A stretch of 21,606 nucleotides of DNA from Polycyclovorans sp046565985 (GCA_046565985.1 JBKHXN010000067.1:1-21606), one strand, 5' to 3'. Shown: positions 7,968-16,661, counted from the stretch's first letter. Notes: generated from the sequence alone by a model not told the origin. Program-made: numbers and translations.

Positions 7968-10771
7968 CAGATCATCCTCCGGGTTTCACCTGCATGTTCA
8001 AGATTCTGCACACAGCGCCCGCACAGTGTGGGGTGCGCCGGGTGCGTGCCGACATCGGCGCGATAATGCCAGCAGCGCCCGCATTTGCCGTGCGCTGAGG
8101 CACAGGCGGCAACCGCCAGTATTTCACCGTTTTCCAGGGTGAACGGGCTGGCCTCGGGCGGGCGGGTCTCGCACAGCCGCACTTCCGAGGTCATGAACCA
8201 GAAGCGCAGCTCCTCGCCGGCTGCGGCCAGCGCCTGCTGCAGCGCACCGTTGGCGTGCAACTGCACTTCGGCGGCGAGGCCGGAACCAATCCGGCCTTCG
8301 GCGCGCAGGGTTTCCAGTACTTTCTGCACGGCGCCGCGCGCGGCGATCAGCCGCGGCCAGTCGAGCTGCTCGCCGCGTACCTGCGGGAACGCATACCAGG
8401 TCTGGGCAAAGACGCTCTGGCTGCGCTCGCCGGGCAGCAGGCGCCAGATCTCGTCGGCGGTGAACGACAGCACCGGCGCGATCCAGCGCACCAGGCCTTC
8501 GGCAATGTGCAGCAGCGCGGTCTGCGCCGAGCGTCGCGCCAGACTGGTGCGCGGCAGGGTGTAGAGACGGTCCTTGAGGATGTCCAGGTACAGCGCGCCC
8601 AGATCGTTCACGCAGTAATTGTGCAGGGCGTGGTACACGCGGTGGAATTCGCGCGCGCGGTAGGCCGCCTGCAGTTCCTGCTGCAGACGCGCCGCCTGCT
8701 GGATGGCCCAGGCGTCCACCGCCAGCAGGTCGGCGGGTGCCACGGTCTGGCTGGCGGGATCGAACCCGTGCAGCGCGCCGAGCAGATAGCGCGCGGTATT
8801 GCGGATGCGGCGGTAGGCATCGGCAATACGCTTGAGCAGATTGTCGGAAATGGCGATCTCGCCGGAATAGTCGCTGCTCGCCACCCACAGGCGCAGCACG
8901 TCGGCGCCGAGCGTGCTGGTGACTTTCTGCGGCGCGACCACGTTGCCCAGGCTCTTGGACATCTTGCGGCCCTGCTCGTCCACGGTGAAGCCGTGGGTCA
9001 GCACCGCGCGGTAGGGCGCGCGGCCGTGCATGGCCACCGAGGTCAGCAGGCTGGACTGGAACCAGCCGCGGTGCTGGTCGGAGCCTTCCAGGTACAGATC
9101 GCCCTGCGGGGCCGCCTCGCCCGCGGCGATCTGGCCGGTGGCGACGAAACTGGCCTGGTGGACCACGCCGGAATCAAACCAGACGTCCAGCGTGTCGGTA
9201 CATTTTTCGTACGCCGCCTCGTCCACGCCCCAGTCGGCCGGGCTGGAACCGAACCAGGCCTCCAGACCCTCGCGTTCCACTTTTTCGGCGATGCGGGCGA
9301 GCAGCTGCGGCGTCTGCGGGTGCAGGGTCTGCTGCTCGCGGTGCACGAACACCGCCATCGGCACCCCCCAGTAGCGCTGGCGCGAGATGCACCAGTCCGG
9401 GCGCCCGGCGATCATGCTGGCGATGCGCTCCTCGCCCCAGGCGGGGATCCACTGTGTCTGCTTCACCGCACCGGCGGCGGCATCACGCAGGCCGCGCTCG
9501 CTCATGGAGATGAACCACTGCGGTGTGGCGCGCTGGATCAGCGGGGTCTTGTGCCGCCAGCAGTGCGGGTAACTGTGCTGGATCTTCTGCTGGTGCAGCA
9601 GGTGACCGCTGGCGTGCAGCGCGGCGAGGATGGGCTCGTCCACCTTGCGCACGTGCTGGCCGGCGACCAGCGGCGTGCCCGGCAGGAATACGCCGTTGCC
9701 GCCCACCGGGTTGTACACCTCCAGCCCGTAGTGATGGCCCACCGTGAAGTCTTCGGCGCCGTGCGCCGGAGCGGTGTGGACCAGGCCGGTACCGGCTTCG
9801 AGTGTGACGTGGTCGCCGCAGATCACCGGCACCACCTGTCCGGCAAACGGGTGGCGGGCGCGCAGGCCCTCCAGCGCCCGGCCGGGCGCGTGGCCCAGTA
9901 TTTCAGCGGCCTGTCCCAGGCGCGCGCAGACCGCTTCGGCCAGCCCGGCGGCGAGCACCAGCAGGCGCCCGCCGGCGCGCACCAGCACATAGTCCAGCTC
10001 CGGGTGCACGCAGAGGGCGCGGTTGGCGGGCAGCGTCCACGGCGTGGTGGTCCAGATCACCAGCGCCGCGCCTGCGGCCTGCTTCACGCCAAAACGGCGC
10101 GCCAGTTCGGCCGGGTCCTCGGCGTCAAAGGCCACGTCCACCGCGTACGAGGACTTGTCCTGGTATTCCACTTCCGCCTCGGCCAGCGAGGATCCGCAGT
10201 CCAGGCACCAGTGCACGGGCTTGAAGCCGCGCGTGACGTGGCCATTGGCGGCGATGCGTGCCAGCGCGCGCAGCTGCTCGGCTTCGAAGGCCGGCTGCAT
10301 GGTCAGGTAGGGCCGCTCCCAGTCGGCGAGTATGCCCAGGCGCTTGAAATCCTCGCGCTGGCGCGCCACCTGCTCCTGCGCGTAGGCGCGGCAGTGGGCG
10401 CGGAACTCGGCGGGGCTGAGCGTCTCGCCGACCTTGCCGAATTTCTTTTCCACCTGCAGCTCGATGGGCAGGCCGTGGCAGTCCCAGCCGGGGACGAAGG
10501 CAGCGCGCCGGCCGTCCAGACGCGCGCTCTTGACCACCATGTCCTTGAGGACCTTGTTGACCGCATGGCCGATATGGATGTCGCCGTTGGCATAGGGCGG
10601 CCCATCCACCAGATGGAAGGCCTCGGCCTGCTCCGCCGCGGCCATGATCGAGGCGTAGGTCTGCTCGGCCTCCCAGCGGGCGAGCATCTCCGGTTCGCGC
10701 CGGGCGAGGTTGGCCTGCATCGGGAACTCGGTCTCCGGCAGGTTGAGCGTGGCTTTGTAGTCGGTCGTCAC
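7967..10771 (-). CDS. ileS: Isoleucyl-tRNA synthetase
   Basis: A class I aminoacyl-tRNA synthetase of 934 residues that charges tRNA-Ile with isoleucine. HIGH motif at 66-69 (ANGDIHIGH), editing (CP1) domain in about 190-400 with TTTPWTLPAN (241-250) and GTGLVHTAPAHGAEDF, KMSKS at 603-607, and a C-terminal zinc site with C897, C900, C917 and C920. The first residues, TTDYKATLNLPETEFPM, match the normal N-terminus of the bacterial enzyme, which fixes the start at GTG 10771; a more upstream GTG at 10831 would add 20 unrelated residues and overlap ribF. The zinc-containing form with this length is the usual IleRS type 1. It ends by overlapping the start of the next gene and holds that gene's ribosome site. 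Confidence 0.97.
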   Translation of the reverse strand: MTTDYKATLNLPETEFPMQANLARREPEMLARWEAEQTYASIMAAAEQAEAFHLVDGPPYANGDIHIGHAVNKVLKDMVVKSARLDGRRAAFVPGWDCHGLPIELQVEKKFGKVGETLSPAEFRAHCRAYAQEQVARQREDFKRLGILADWERPYLTMQPAFEAEQLRALARIAANGHVTRGFKPVHWCLDCGSSLAEAEVEYQDKSSYAVDVAFDAEDPAELARRFGVKQAAGAALVIWTTTPWTLPANRALCVHPELDYVLVRAGGRLLVLAAGLAEAVCARLGQAAEILGHAPGRALEGLRARHPFAGQVVPVICGDHVTLEAGTGLVHTAPAHGAEDFTVGHHYGLEVYNPVGGNGVFLPGTPLVAGQHVRKVDEPILAALHASGHLLHQQKIQHSYPHCWRHKTPLIQRATPQWFISMSERGLRDAAAGAVKQTQWIPAWGEERIASMIAGRPDWCISRQRYWGVPMAVFVHREQQTLHPQTPQLLARIAEKVEREGLEAWFGSSPADWGVDEAAYEKCTDTLDVWFDSGVVHQASFVATGQIAAGEAAPQGDLYLEGSDQHRGWFQSSLLTSVAMHGRAPYRAVLTHGFTVDEQGRKMSKSLGNVVAPQKVTSTLGADVLRLWVASSDYSGEIAISDNLLKRIADAYRRIRNTARYLLGALHGFDPASQTVAPADLLAVDAWAIQQAARLQQELQAAYRAREFHRVYHALHNYCVNDLGALYLDILKDRLYTLPRTSLARRSAQTALLHIAEGLVRWIAPVLSFTADEIWRLLPGERSQSVFAQTWYAFPQVRGEQLDWPRLIAARGAVQKVLETLRAEGRIGSGLAAEVQLHANGALQQALAAAGEELRFWFMTSEVRLCETRPPEASPFTLENGEILAVAACASAHGKCGRCWHYRADVGTHPAHPTLCGRCVQNLEHAGETRRMI

Positions 10772-10820
10772 GGCGGTCAGGGTCGGGCGGCGGTGCGGGC
10801 CGCAAGTGTAATGAAATGCA

Positions 10821-11747
10821 TCAGCAGTCACGCAGGCAGGCGCGCGCGACCAGTTTGTCCCGCTGCATCTGGGCGGCGAGCGCGTCGAGTGAGTCGAAGC
10901 GCTGTTCCGGGCGCAGGAACCGGTGAAAGCGCACGCGCAGGCATCGTCCGTAGAGCTCGCCCGGCGGCTCGAAGAAATGGGTTTCCAGCAGGCAGGGGGT
11001 GTGCCCCAGGGTGGGACGCACCCCCAGATTGGCCACGCCCGGCAGGCGCCGGCCGTCCAGCTCGCCCTCTACCGCGTACACCCCCAGGCGCAGCGCCGGC
11101 GGGTGGCGCAGCGGCAGATTGGCGGTGGGCATGGCCAGGGTACGCCCCAGCTGCAATCCCCGCCGCACACGGCCGCTGAGGCGGTACGGGTGGCCCAGCA
11201 GCCGCGCGGCCTGGTCCAGGTCGGCCGCCGCCAGGGCGGCGCGCAGACGGGTGGAACTGCAGCGCTGCGCGCCTTCCTCCACGGTCGGCAGCGCCGCCAG
11301 CTCGAAGCCCGCGGTCGGCCCGGTGCGGCGCAGAAACTCCACGTCGCCGGCGCGGGCCTGGCCAAAACGGAAGTCATCCCCCACCACCAGCAGCCGTACG
11401 CCCAGGCGCTGGCCGAGCAGGTCGTGCACGAAGGCCGCTGGCGTGAGCGCGGCAAAGCGGGCGTCGAAGCGCTGCAGCAGCACCCGGTCCACGCCGTGGC
11501 GGGCCAGGTCGTCCAGCTTGTCGTGCAGGGTGGCGACCCGCGGCGGCGCCTGCGCCGGGGTGAAGAATTCGCGTGGCGTGGGGTCGAAGGTCAGTACCGC
11601 CAGCGGCAGGCCCAGGCGGTCTGCGTGGCCGCGCGCCAGCGCCAGCAGGGCCTGGTGCCCCCGGTGCACGCCGTCGAAGTTGCCGATGCTCAGCACGCAG
11701 CCGCGATCCCCGGAGCGCAGGTTGTGCTGGCCGCGGATCAGGCGCAT
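10821..11747 (-). CDS. ribF: Bifunctional riboflavin kinase/FAD synthetase RibF
   Basis: Phosphorylates riboflavin to FMN and adenylates FMN to FAD in the cytoplasm. 308 residues, the normal length. The N-terminal adenylyltransferase half has IGNFDGVHRGHQALL (21-35), TFDPTPREFF and VVGDDFRFGQARAGD, and SSTRLRAAL (164-172). The C-terminal kinase half starts around 185 with RRGLQLGRTLAMPTANL (PTAN at 207-210), then GVYAV, GVANLGVRPT and the catalytic Glu in LLETHFFEPPGELYG (E255). The ATG at 11747 overlaps the murJ stop as TGATG. The product feeds flavoproteins, including the ThiO encoded in the same block. Confidence 0.97.
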   Translation of the reverse strand: MRLIRGQHNLRSGDRGCVLSIGNFDGVHRGHQALLALARGHADRLGLPLAVLTFDPTPREFFTPAQAPPRVATLHDKLDDLARHGVDRVLLQRFDARFAALTPAAFVHDLLGQRLGVRLLVVGDDFRFGQARAGDVEFLRRTGPTAGFELAALPTVEEGAQRCSSTRLRAALAAADLDQAARLLGHPYRLSGRVRRGLQLGRTLAMPTANLPLRHPPALRLGVYAVEGELDGRRLPGVANLGVRPTLGHTPCLLETHFFEPPGELYGRCLRVRFHRFLRPEQRFDSLDALAAQMQRDKLVARACLRDC

Positions 11748-13294
11748 CAAGGCGCCCGCCGGAAATGCCGTGGCCGCAGACCCAGCAGCCACAGCGCCAG
11801 GAAATAGGCCAGCGCCGCGGCGCCGATCAGCTCCAGCAGGCGCAGGCCGCGCACTGCGAGCCCGGCGTCCAGCCACCCCGCCAGCGGCCCCTGCAAGCCC
11901 AGCACCACCGCCGCCATCACCGCATTGGCCGCCAGCAGGCGCAGGCCGAATCGGGCCCAGTCCGCCTGCGGCTGATAGATGCCGTCACGCCGCAGGCGGC
12001 GCAGCAGCAGCACGGCGTTGATCCAGGCCGAGGTGGAGGTGGCCAGCGCCAGCAGCGCGTGTGGCGCGCTCCAGCCCTGCCAGGTGGCCAGCCCGATGCC
12101 GGTGAGGCTCAGCGCCATGCCGCTGCCGAGCGCGATCATGGCAAAGCGCACCGGCGTGCGCGTGTCCTGGCGGGCATAGAACCCCGGAACCAGCACCTTG
12201 ACCAGCGAAAAGCCCATGAAGCCGAAGGCATAGGCCATCAGCGCATAGGCGGTCATGTGCACGTCGTGGGCGGTGAAGGCGCGGTACTGGAACAGCGTGG
12301 TCACCAGCGGCCCGGCGAGCAGGAACAGGCCCAGCGCCGCCGGCACGCCGATCAGCAGGATCACCTTGAGCCCCCAGTCCAGGGTGGCGGAGAACGCGGC
12401 ACGATCCTGCGTGGCGTGCTGTGCGGACAGCGCCGGCAGGATCACCGTGCCGATGGCGATGCTGAAGATGCCGAGCGGAAATTCCATCAGGCGGTCGGCG
12501 TAGTACAGCCAGCTGACGCTGCCGGTGGTGAGGAAGCTGGCGAGCACGGTGTCCAGCAGCAGGCTGATCTGCGCCACCGAGGAGCCAATCAGCACCGGGA
12601 TCATCAGGTGCACGATGCGCTTGACCTGCGGATCGCCCCAGGCCCAGCGCGGGCGCGGCAGCAGGTCCAGGCGCGCCAGCAGCGGCAGCTGGAAGGCCAG
12701 CTGCAGGATGCCGGCGAGGAATACCGCGTAGGCCAGCACCCGCACCGAGTCCGCGTCCACGAAGGCGGCGGCGATCAGGCACAGGTTGAGGATCACCGGC
12801 GTCACGGCCGGGATGGCGAAGCGTCCATAGGCGTTGAGCACCCCGCCCGCCATGGCGGTGAGCGAGATGAACATCAGATAGGGGAAGGTCCAGCGCAGCA
12901 GTTCGGTACCCAGCTGCTGCTTGGCCGGGTCAGTGCCGAACCCGGGGGCAAACAGCCACAGCAGCAGCGGCGCCGCCAGGCAGCCCAGCACCGTGATCAG
13001 CGCCAGCACCCCGCCCAGGGTACCGGCCACGTGGGCCAGCAGGGCGCGCACCTCGGCGTGCGGGCGGGTGGCGCGGGTCTCGGTGAAGACCGGCACAAAG
13101 GCCTGGGAAAACGCGCCCTCGGCGAACATGCGCCGGCCAAAATTGGGGATCTTCAGCGCCACCAGGAAGGCGTCCATGCCCGCGCTGGCGCCAAAAGCGG
13201 CCGCGAACAGCACATCGCGCGCAAAACCGAGCACGCGCGAGATCAGCGTCATACCGCCGACAACGCCGGAAGACTTCAGCAGGGAACGGGACAT
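11747..13294 (-). CDS. murJ: Lipid II flippase MurJ (MviN family)
   Basis: An inner-membrane MOP-superfamily transporter of 515 residues with about 14 membrane helices that moves lipid II to the periplasmic side for peptidoglycan synthesis. The N-terminus LLKSSGVVGGMTLISRVLGFARDVLFAAAFGAS, the following AFLVALKIPNFGRRMFAEGAFSQAFVPVF, and later GSVSWLYYADRLMEFPLGIFSIAIGTVILP and GFYARQDTRTPVR are family signatures. Arg residues in the cavity (R24 area, R52/R53 region) are kept. It heads the minus-strand block and is divergent from rpsT. The ribosome site is weak. A TATGAT on the minus strand at 13309-13304 could be a -10 box, but it would give a nearly leaderless mRNA, so I do not call it. Confidence 0.97.
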   Translation of the reverse strand: MSRSLLKSSGVVGGMTLISRVLGFARDVLFAAAFGASAGMDAFLVALKIPNFGRRMFAEGAFSQAFVPVFTETRATRPHAEVRALLAHVAGTLGGVLALITVLGCLAAPLLLWLFAPGFGTDPAKQQLGTELLRWTFPYLMFISLTAMAGGVLNAYGRFAIPAVTPVILNLCLIAAAFVDADSVRVLAYAVFLAGILQLAFQLPLLARLDLLPRPRWAWGDPQVKRIVHLMIPVLIGSSVAQISLLLDTVLASFLTTGSVSWLYYADRLMEFPLGIFSIAIGTVILPALSAQHATQDRAAFSATLDWGLKVILLIGVPAALGLFLLAGPLVTTLFQYRAFTAHDVHMTAYALMAYAFGFMGFSLVKVLVPGFYARQDTRTPVRFAMIALGSGMALSLTGIGLATWQGWSAPHALLALATSTSAWINAVLLLRRLRRDGIYQPQADWARFGLRLLAANAVMAAVVLGLQGPLAGWLDAGLAVRGLRLLELIGAAALAYFLALWLLGLRPRHFRRAP

Positions 13295-13328
13295 AAGCGC
13301 GCAATCATAGCGGTTTGAACCCTGCCTG

Positions 13329-13357
13329 TTGACAAAAAATCACCACGTCTCGACAAT
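13329..13357 (+). promoter_or_regulatory. Sigma70 promoter of rpsT
   Basis: Perfect TTGACA (13329-13334), a 17-base spacer and GACAAT (13352-13357), four of six matches to the -10 consensus. The start would be near 13364, leaving a leader of about 34 bases that carries AGGAG before the rpsT UUG start. Confidence 0.75.
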
Positions 13358-13397
13358 TCGCGCCCCTCGAATTCGATCGCATCATCAGGAGTTACCC

Positions 13398-13661
13398 TTG
13401 GCCAACATCGCCAGCGCCAAAAAGCGCGCCCGCCAGAGCGAGAAGAACCGCGCCCGCAACGTGGCGCAGCGTTCCATGATCCGCACCACCATCAAGAAAG
13501 TCGTCAAGGCGCTGGAAGCCAAGGACCAGGCCGCGGCCACCGCGGCCTACGCCGAAATGGTGCCGGTGCTGGACCGCTACGCCGACAAGGGCCAGATCCA
13601 CAAGAACAAGGCCGCCCGCCACAAGAGCCGCCTGCTGGCGCACATCAAGGCGCTGGGCTGA
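13398..13661 (+). CDS. rpsT: 30S ribosomal protein bS20
   Basis: 87 residues, exactly the usual size. The protein starts ANIASAKKRARQSEKNR after the initiator and is rich in Lys, Arg and Ala throughout, as expected for bS20, which binds 16S rRNA near the bottom of the 30S body. The start codon is TTG at 13398: AGGAG (13387-13391) lies six bases upstream and no ATG gives the conserved N-terminus. The UUG start is shared with E. coli rpsT, where it is part of translational autoregulation by S20 (known for E. coli, inferred here). An own promoter lies at 13329-13357 and a strong terminator follows the gene. Confidence 0.97.
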   Translation: MANIASAKKRARQSEKNRARNVAQRSMIRTTIKKVVKALEAKDQAAATAAYAEMVPVLDRYADKGQIHKNKAARHKSRLLAHIKALG

Positions 13662-13679
13662 CCCGGAGCTGCACAGACA

Positions 13680-13702
13680 AACCGGCTACGGCCGGTTTTT
13701 TT
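13680..13702 (+). terminator. Rho-independent terminator of rpsT
   Basis: A 7-bp stem, AACCGGC (13680-13686) with GCCGGTT (13691-13697), closes a TACG loop, a stable UNCG-type tetraloop in RNA. It is followed by a run of seven T (13696-13702). It lies between convergent rpsT and proB; on the minus strand the T-run is short, so it mainly serves rpsT. Confidence 0.92.
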
Positions 13703-13709
13703 GTGCCCC

Positions 13710-14843
13710 TCAGCCGGCGGCGGTGAGCACCAGGTTGTCGCGGTGCACCAGCTCGGGTTCGCCCGGATAGCCCAGGCGCTGCAGCAGCTCCTCGCGACGC
13801 GCGCCGAGGATCCTGGCGGTGTCGGCGGCGTCGTAGTTGACCAGACCGCGCGCCACCTCGCGGCCGTCAGGGGCCCGGCAGATCACCAGATCACCGCGCG
13901 CAAACTGGCCTTCCACCCGCTGCACGCCCACCGGCAGCAGGCTCTTGCCCTGCTCGCGCAGGACCCGCGCGGCGCCTTCGTCCAGGTGCAGCGTGCCGCG
14001 CGCCTGCATCTGCCCGGCGATCCAGCGCTTGCGCGCCGCCATCACCGACTGTGCGGGCTTGAGGTAGGTGCCCACATTCTCGCCGCGCGCGATGCGCAGC
14101 AGCACCTCCGGCTGGCGGCCGTGGGCGATGACCGTGGCGGCGCCGGAGCGGGCGGCGATGTGCGCGGCCGAGAGCTTGGTGCGCATGCCGCCGCGGCCCA
14201 GCTCGCCCTTGCTGTCGCCGGCCATGGCCGCGAGGCGCGGATCGGACAGTTCGGCCTCGTCGATCAGCCGGGCCTCCGGGTGCAGGCGCGGATCGGCCTC
14301 GAACAGCCCGTCCTGGTCGGTGAGGATCACCAGCAGATCCGCTTCGATGAGGTTGCCGGTGAGCGCGCCCAGCGTGTCGTTGTCGCCCAGCCGGATCTCG
14401 TCGGTGGCCACCGTATCGTTCTCGTTGACCACCGGCACCACGCCCAGCTCCAGCAGGGTCTTGAAGGTGCCGCGCGCATTGAGGTAACGGCCGCGGTGGG
14501 CCACGTCCTCGTGCGTGAGCAGGATCTGCGCGGCCTTGAGGCCATGCTGCTGGAGGGCATCTTCCCAGGCGCGGACCAGTCCCATCTGGCCGACCGCGGC
14601 GGTCGCCTGCAGGGCATGCAGGGCGGCAGGGCGGCGGGGCAGGCCTAGCCGCGCCATGCCCTCGGCCACTGCGCCGGAGGACACCAGCACCACCTGGCGC
14701 TCCTGCGCGCGCAGGGCGGCGATCTGGGTGCTCCAGTCGCGGATGGCGGCGTGGTCCAGGCCCTGGCCCCGGGCCGTCATCAGTGAACTGCCGATCTTGA
14801 TGACCCAGCGGCGGCTGGCATCAAGCTTGCCGCGGGCGCTCAT
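13710..14843 (-). CDS. proB: Glutamate 5-kinase ProB
   Basis: Catalyses the first step of proline synthesis, ATP-dependent phosphorylation of glutamate to gamma-glutamyl phosphate. 377 residues: an amino-acid-kinase domain (about 10-255) with WVIKIGSSL (13-21), VVLVSSGAVAEG, the substrate loop VNENDTVATDEIRLGDNDTLGA and GGMRTKLSAA, then a C-terminal PUA domain (about 280-360) that starts near GTLHLDEGA. Proline feedback inhibition is usual in the family. The ATG at 14843 overlaps the obgE stop as ATGA; longer in-frame extension lies inside obgE and is rejected. The partner proA is not in this window. Confidence 0.97.
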   Translation of the reverse strand: MSARGKLDASRRWVIKIGSSLMTARGQGLDHAAIRDWSTQIAALRAQERQVVLVSSGAVAEGMARLGLPRRPAALHALQATAAVGQMGLVRAWEDALQQHGLKAAQILLTHEDVAHRGRYLNARGTFKTLLELGVVPVVNENDTVATDEIRLGDNDTLGALTGNLIEADLLVILTDQDGLFEADPRLHPEARLIDEAELSDPRLAAMAGDSKGELGRGGMRTKLSAAHIAARSGAATVIAHGRQPEVLLRIARGENVGTYLKPAQSVMAARKRWIAGQMQARGTLHLDEGAARVLREQGKSLLPVGVQRVEGQFARGDLVICRAPDGREVARGLVNYDAADTARILGARREELLQRLGYPGEPELVHRDNLVLTAAG

Positions 14844-15919
14844 GGCGCCGGTTCCGTGTCCGGCGGCGAGGCCGCGGCCTGCGCGGCACGGGCGGCCTCC
14901 GCTGCCTGTTCGGCCTGCGCCTCGATCCACTGCATGGCCGCCGCGCACAGGGCGTCGCAGCCCTTGCCGGTGACCGCGGAAATGGCAAACCACGGGCCCT
15001 TCCAGCGCAGGCGCCGCAAGGCCTTGCGGATCAGCGCATCGGACTCCTCCGGCGCCATCACGTCCACCTTGTTGAAGACCAGCCACTGCTCGCGGGCCGC
15101 CAGGTCATCGCTGAAGGCGCGCAGCTCGGCGTTGATGGTCTTGATGTGGTCCACGATGTCGGCGTCGTCCGGCGGCAGGATATCCACCAGGTGCAGCATC
15201 AGCCGCGTGCGCGACAGGTGCTTGAGGAAGCGGATGCCCAGCCCCGCGCCCTGCGCCGCGCCCTCGATCAGGCCCGGGATGTCCACCATCACGAAGGACT
15301 TGAGCGGCCCCACCGAGACCACGCCCGGCTGCGGGTAGAGCGTGGTGAAGGCGTAATCGGCGATCTTGGGGCGTGCCGCCGAGACCTGCGCGAGCAACGT
15401 GGACTTGCCGGCATTGGGCAGGCCCAGCAGGCCCACGTCGGCCATGAGCGAGAGCTCCAGGCGCACGTCGCGCTGCTCGCCGGGCGAGCCCTTGGTGAAC
15501 TGGCGCGGCGCGCGGTTGGTGGAGCTCTTGAAGCGGGTGTTGCCCAGCCCGTGGAAGCCGCCCTGGGCGATCTTGATGCGCTGCCCGGGGCGGATCAGCT
15601 CGCCAATCACCTCCTCGGTGCCCTCGTCGAAGATGCGCGTGCCCAGGGGCATGGCGATCTCCATGTCCTCGCCGTTGCCACCGCGGCAGTTGGCGCCGGA
15701 GCCGTTCTCGCCGCGCGCCGCGCGGAAGCTGCGGGTGAAGCGGAAATCGGCCAGCGTATTGAGGTTGGGATCGGCCACCGCCCAGATGCTGCCGCCGTCG
15801 CCACCATCGCCACCGTCGGGACCGCCGAAGGGGATGTACTTTTCGCGCCGGAAACCCACGCAGCCGCTGCCGCCGTCACCGGCCTCGACGCGGATCCTTG
15901 CTTCATCTACGAATTTCAT
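14840..15919 (-). CDS. obgE: Obg-family GTPase ObgE/CgtA
   Basis: An essential GTPase linked to 50S ribosome assembly and stress response. 359 residues. The Obg domain (1-158) begins MKFVDEARIRVEAGDGGSGC and contains the glycine-rich FGGPDGGDGGDGGS loops. The G domain has P-loop GLPNAGKST (166-174), switch I FTTLYP, G3 DIPG (213-216), G4 NKVD (283-286) and G5 SAVTGKG (314-320). The tail is short, acidic and Ala-rich, unlike the long tail of E. coli ObgE. The start at 15919 gives the conserved N-terminus and has GGAG nine bases upstream; a longer in-frame extension would run through the rpmA terminator. Overlaps proB by 4 bp. Confidence 0.97.
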   Translation of the reverse strand: MKFVDEARIRVEAGDGGSGCVGFRREKYIPFGGPDGGDGGDGGSIWAVADPNLNTLADFRFTRSFRAARGENGSGANCRGGNGEDMEIAMPLGTRIFDEGTEEVIGELIRPGQRIKIAQGGFHGLGNTRFKSSTNRAPRQFTKGSPGEQRDVRLELSLMADVGLLGLPNAGKSTLLAQVSAARPKIADYAFTTLYPQPGVVSVGPLKSFVMVDIPGLIEGAAQGAGLGIRFLKHLSRTRLMLHLVDILPPDDADIVDHIKTINAELRAFSDDLAAREQWLVFNKVDVMAPEESDALIRKALRRLRWKGPWFAISAVTGKGCDALCAAAMQWIEAQAEQAAEAARAAQAAASPPDTEPAP

Positions 15920-15938
15920 GGGCGGGTTCTCCGGGGAC

Positions 15939-15965
15939 AAAAAAGCCCCGTTACCGGGGCTTTTT
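15939..15965 (-). terminator. Rho-independent terminator after rplU-rpmA
   Basis: Read on the minus strand: GCCCCG, a GTAA loop (GNRA type), CGGGGC, then six T (complement of the A-run 15939-15944). The stem is extended by A-T pairs on both sides, so the structure is nearly symmetric and might also work in the other direction. It begins 16 bp beyond the rpmA stop and separates the ribosomal protein pair from obgE-proB. Confidence 0.9.
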
Positions 15966-15981
15966 CGCATGCCGTCGGCGT

Positions 15982-16242
15982 TCAGGCCGTGACGATGTCC
16001 ACGTAAGTCTTGCCACCCTTGGGGCCGCGCGTCTTGAAGGCCACCTTGCCGTCCACCAGCGCGAAGATGGTGTGGTCCTTGCCCAGGCCGGCGTTGACGC
16101 CCGCGTGGTACTTGGTGCCACGCTGGCGGATGATGATGTTGCCGGCCACGACCGGCTCACCGCCAAACTTCTTCAGGCCCAGTCGCTTGGATTCTGATTC
16201 GCGCCCGTTGCGCGTACTGCCGGCTGCTTTTTTGTGTGCCAT
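15982..16242 (-). CDS. rpmA: 50S ribosomal protein bL27
   Basis: 86 residues, full length. The N-terminus MAHKKAAGSTRNGRESESKRLG is the conserved bL27 tail that reaches toward the peptidyl transferase centre, followed by GGEPVVAGNIIIRQRGTKYHAG. No N-terminal extension needing cleavage (as in Firmicutes) is present. AGGAG lies nine bases before the ATG at 16242. It follows rplU by 44 bp and is co-transcribed with it from the promoter at 16662-16690; a strong terminator follows. Confidence 0.98.
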   Translation of the reverse strand: MAHKKAAGSTRNGRESESKRLGLKKFGGEPVVAGNIIIRQRGTKYHAGVNAGLGKDHTIFALVDGKVAFKTRGPKGGKTYVDIVTA

Positions 16243-16286
16243 GGTGCGTGACTCCTAACTCTTGATGCGTGCGGTGCGGAACGGGC

Positions 16287-16601
16287 TCAGGCGCCGGTGA
16301 TGCCGGTGATCTTCACTTGCGTGAAGTTCTGCCGGTGGCCCTGTTCCTTGTGATAGTGCTTGCGGCGGCGGTGCTTGATGATGCGGATCTTGTCGCCACG
16401 GCCGTTGGCCAGGACTTCCGCCTGCACGGTGCCGCCCTTGACCAGGGGGCTGCCCACGGTCAGCGCCTCGCCATTGGCGATCAGCAGCACTTCGTCAAAG
16501 GAGATCTTGCTGCCCACTTCGGCATCAAGGCTCTCGACCCGCAGCTGTTCGCCGGGGGAGACCTTGTACTGTTTGCCACCGGTTTTGATGACCGCGTACA
16601 T
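16287..16601 (-). CDS. rplU: 50S ribosomal protein bL21
   Basis: 104 residues. Starts MYAVIKTGGKQYKVSPGEQLRVESL, with later KIRIIKHRRRKHYHKEQGHRQNFTQVKI, the standard bL21 sequence that contacts 23S rRNA. The ATG at 16601 follows GGAG by six bases; upstream in-frame residues are leader sequence and do not belong to the protein. It is the first gene of the rplU-rpmA unit, divergent from ispB. The leader from the mapped promoter is about 53 bases; I see no obvious conserved leader structure in it. Confidence 0.98.
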   Translation of the reverse strand: MYAVIKTGGKQYKVSPGEQLRVESLDAEVGSKISFDEVLLIANGEALTVGSPLVKGGTVQAEVLANGRGDKIRIIKHRRRKHYHKEQGHRQNFTQVKITGITGA

Positions 16602-16661
16602 CGTGAACTCCAGGGAATCTGATTCGGTTGTGTGCTGCCACGGGGCAACAAAGAGCGCGGG

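Noticed and set aside
10772..10831. An upstream GTG start for ileS at 10831
   Set aside because: It would add 20 residues with no resemblance to the IleRS N-terminus and overlap the ribF end; the GTG at 10771 gives the standard start and length.
8255..11179. A 974-codon plus-strand open frame antisense to ileS and ribF
   Set aside because: It is a by-product of high GC and strong third-position bias in ileS/ribF; the protein has no domain pattern and its composition (Gln, His, Arg, Gly, Ala rich) is typical of a shadow frame.
13304..13309. TATGAT on the minus strand as a murJ -10 box
   Set aside because: It would place the transcript start about three bases before the murJ ATG and lacks a -35 box at 16-18 bases.
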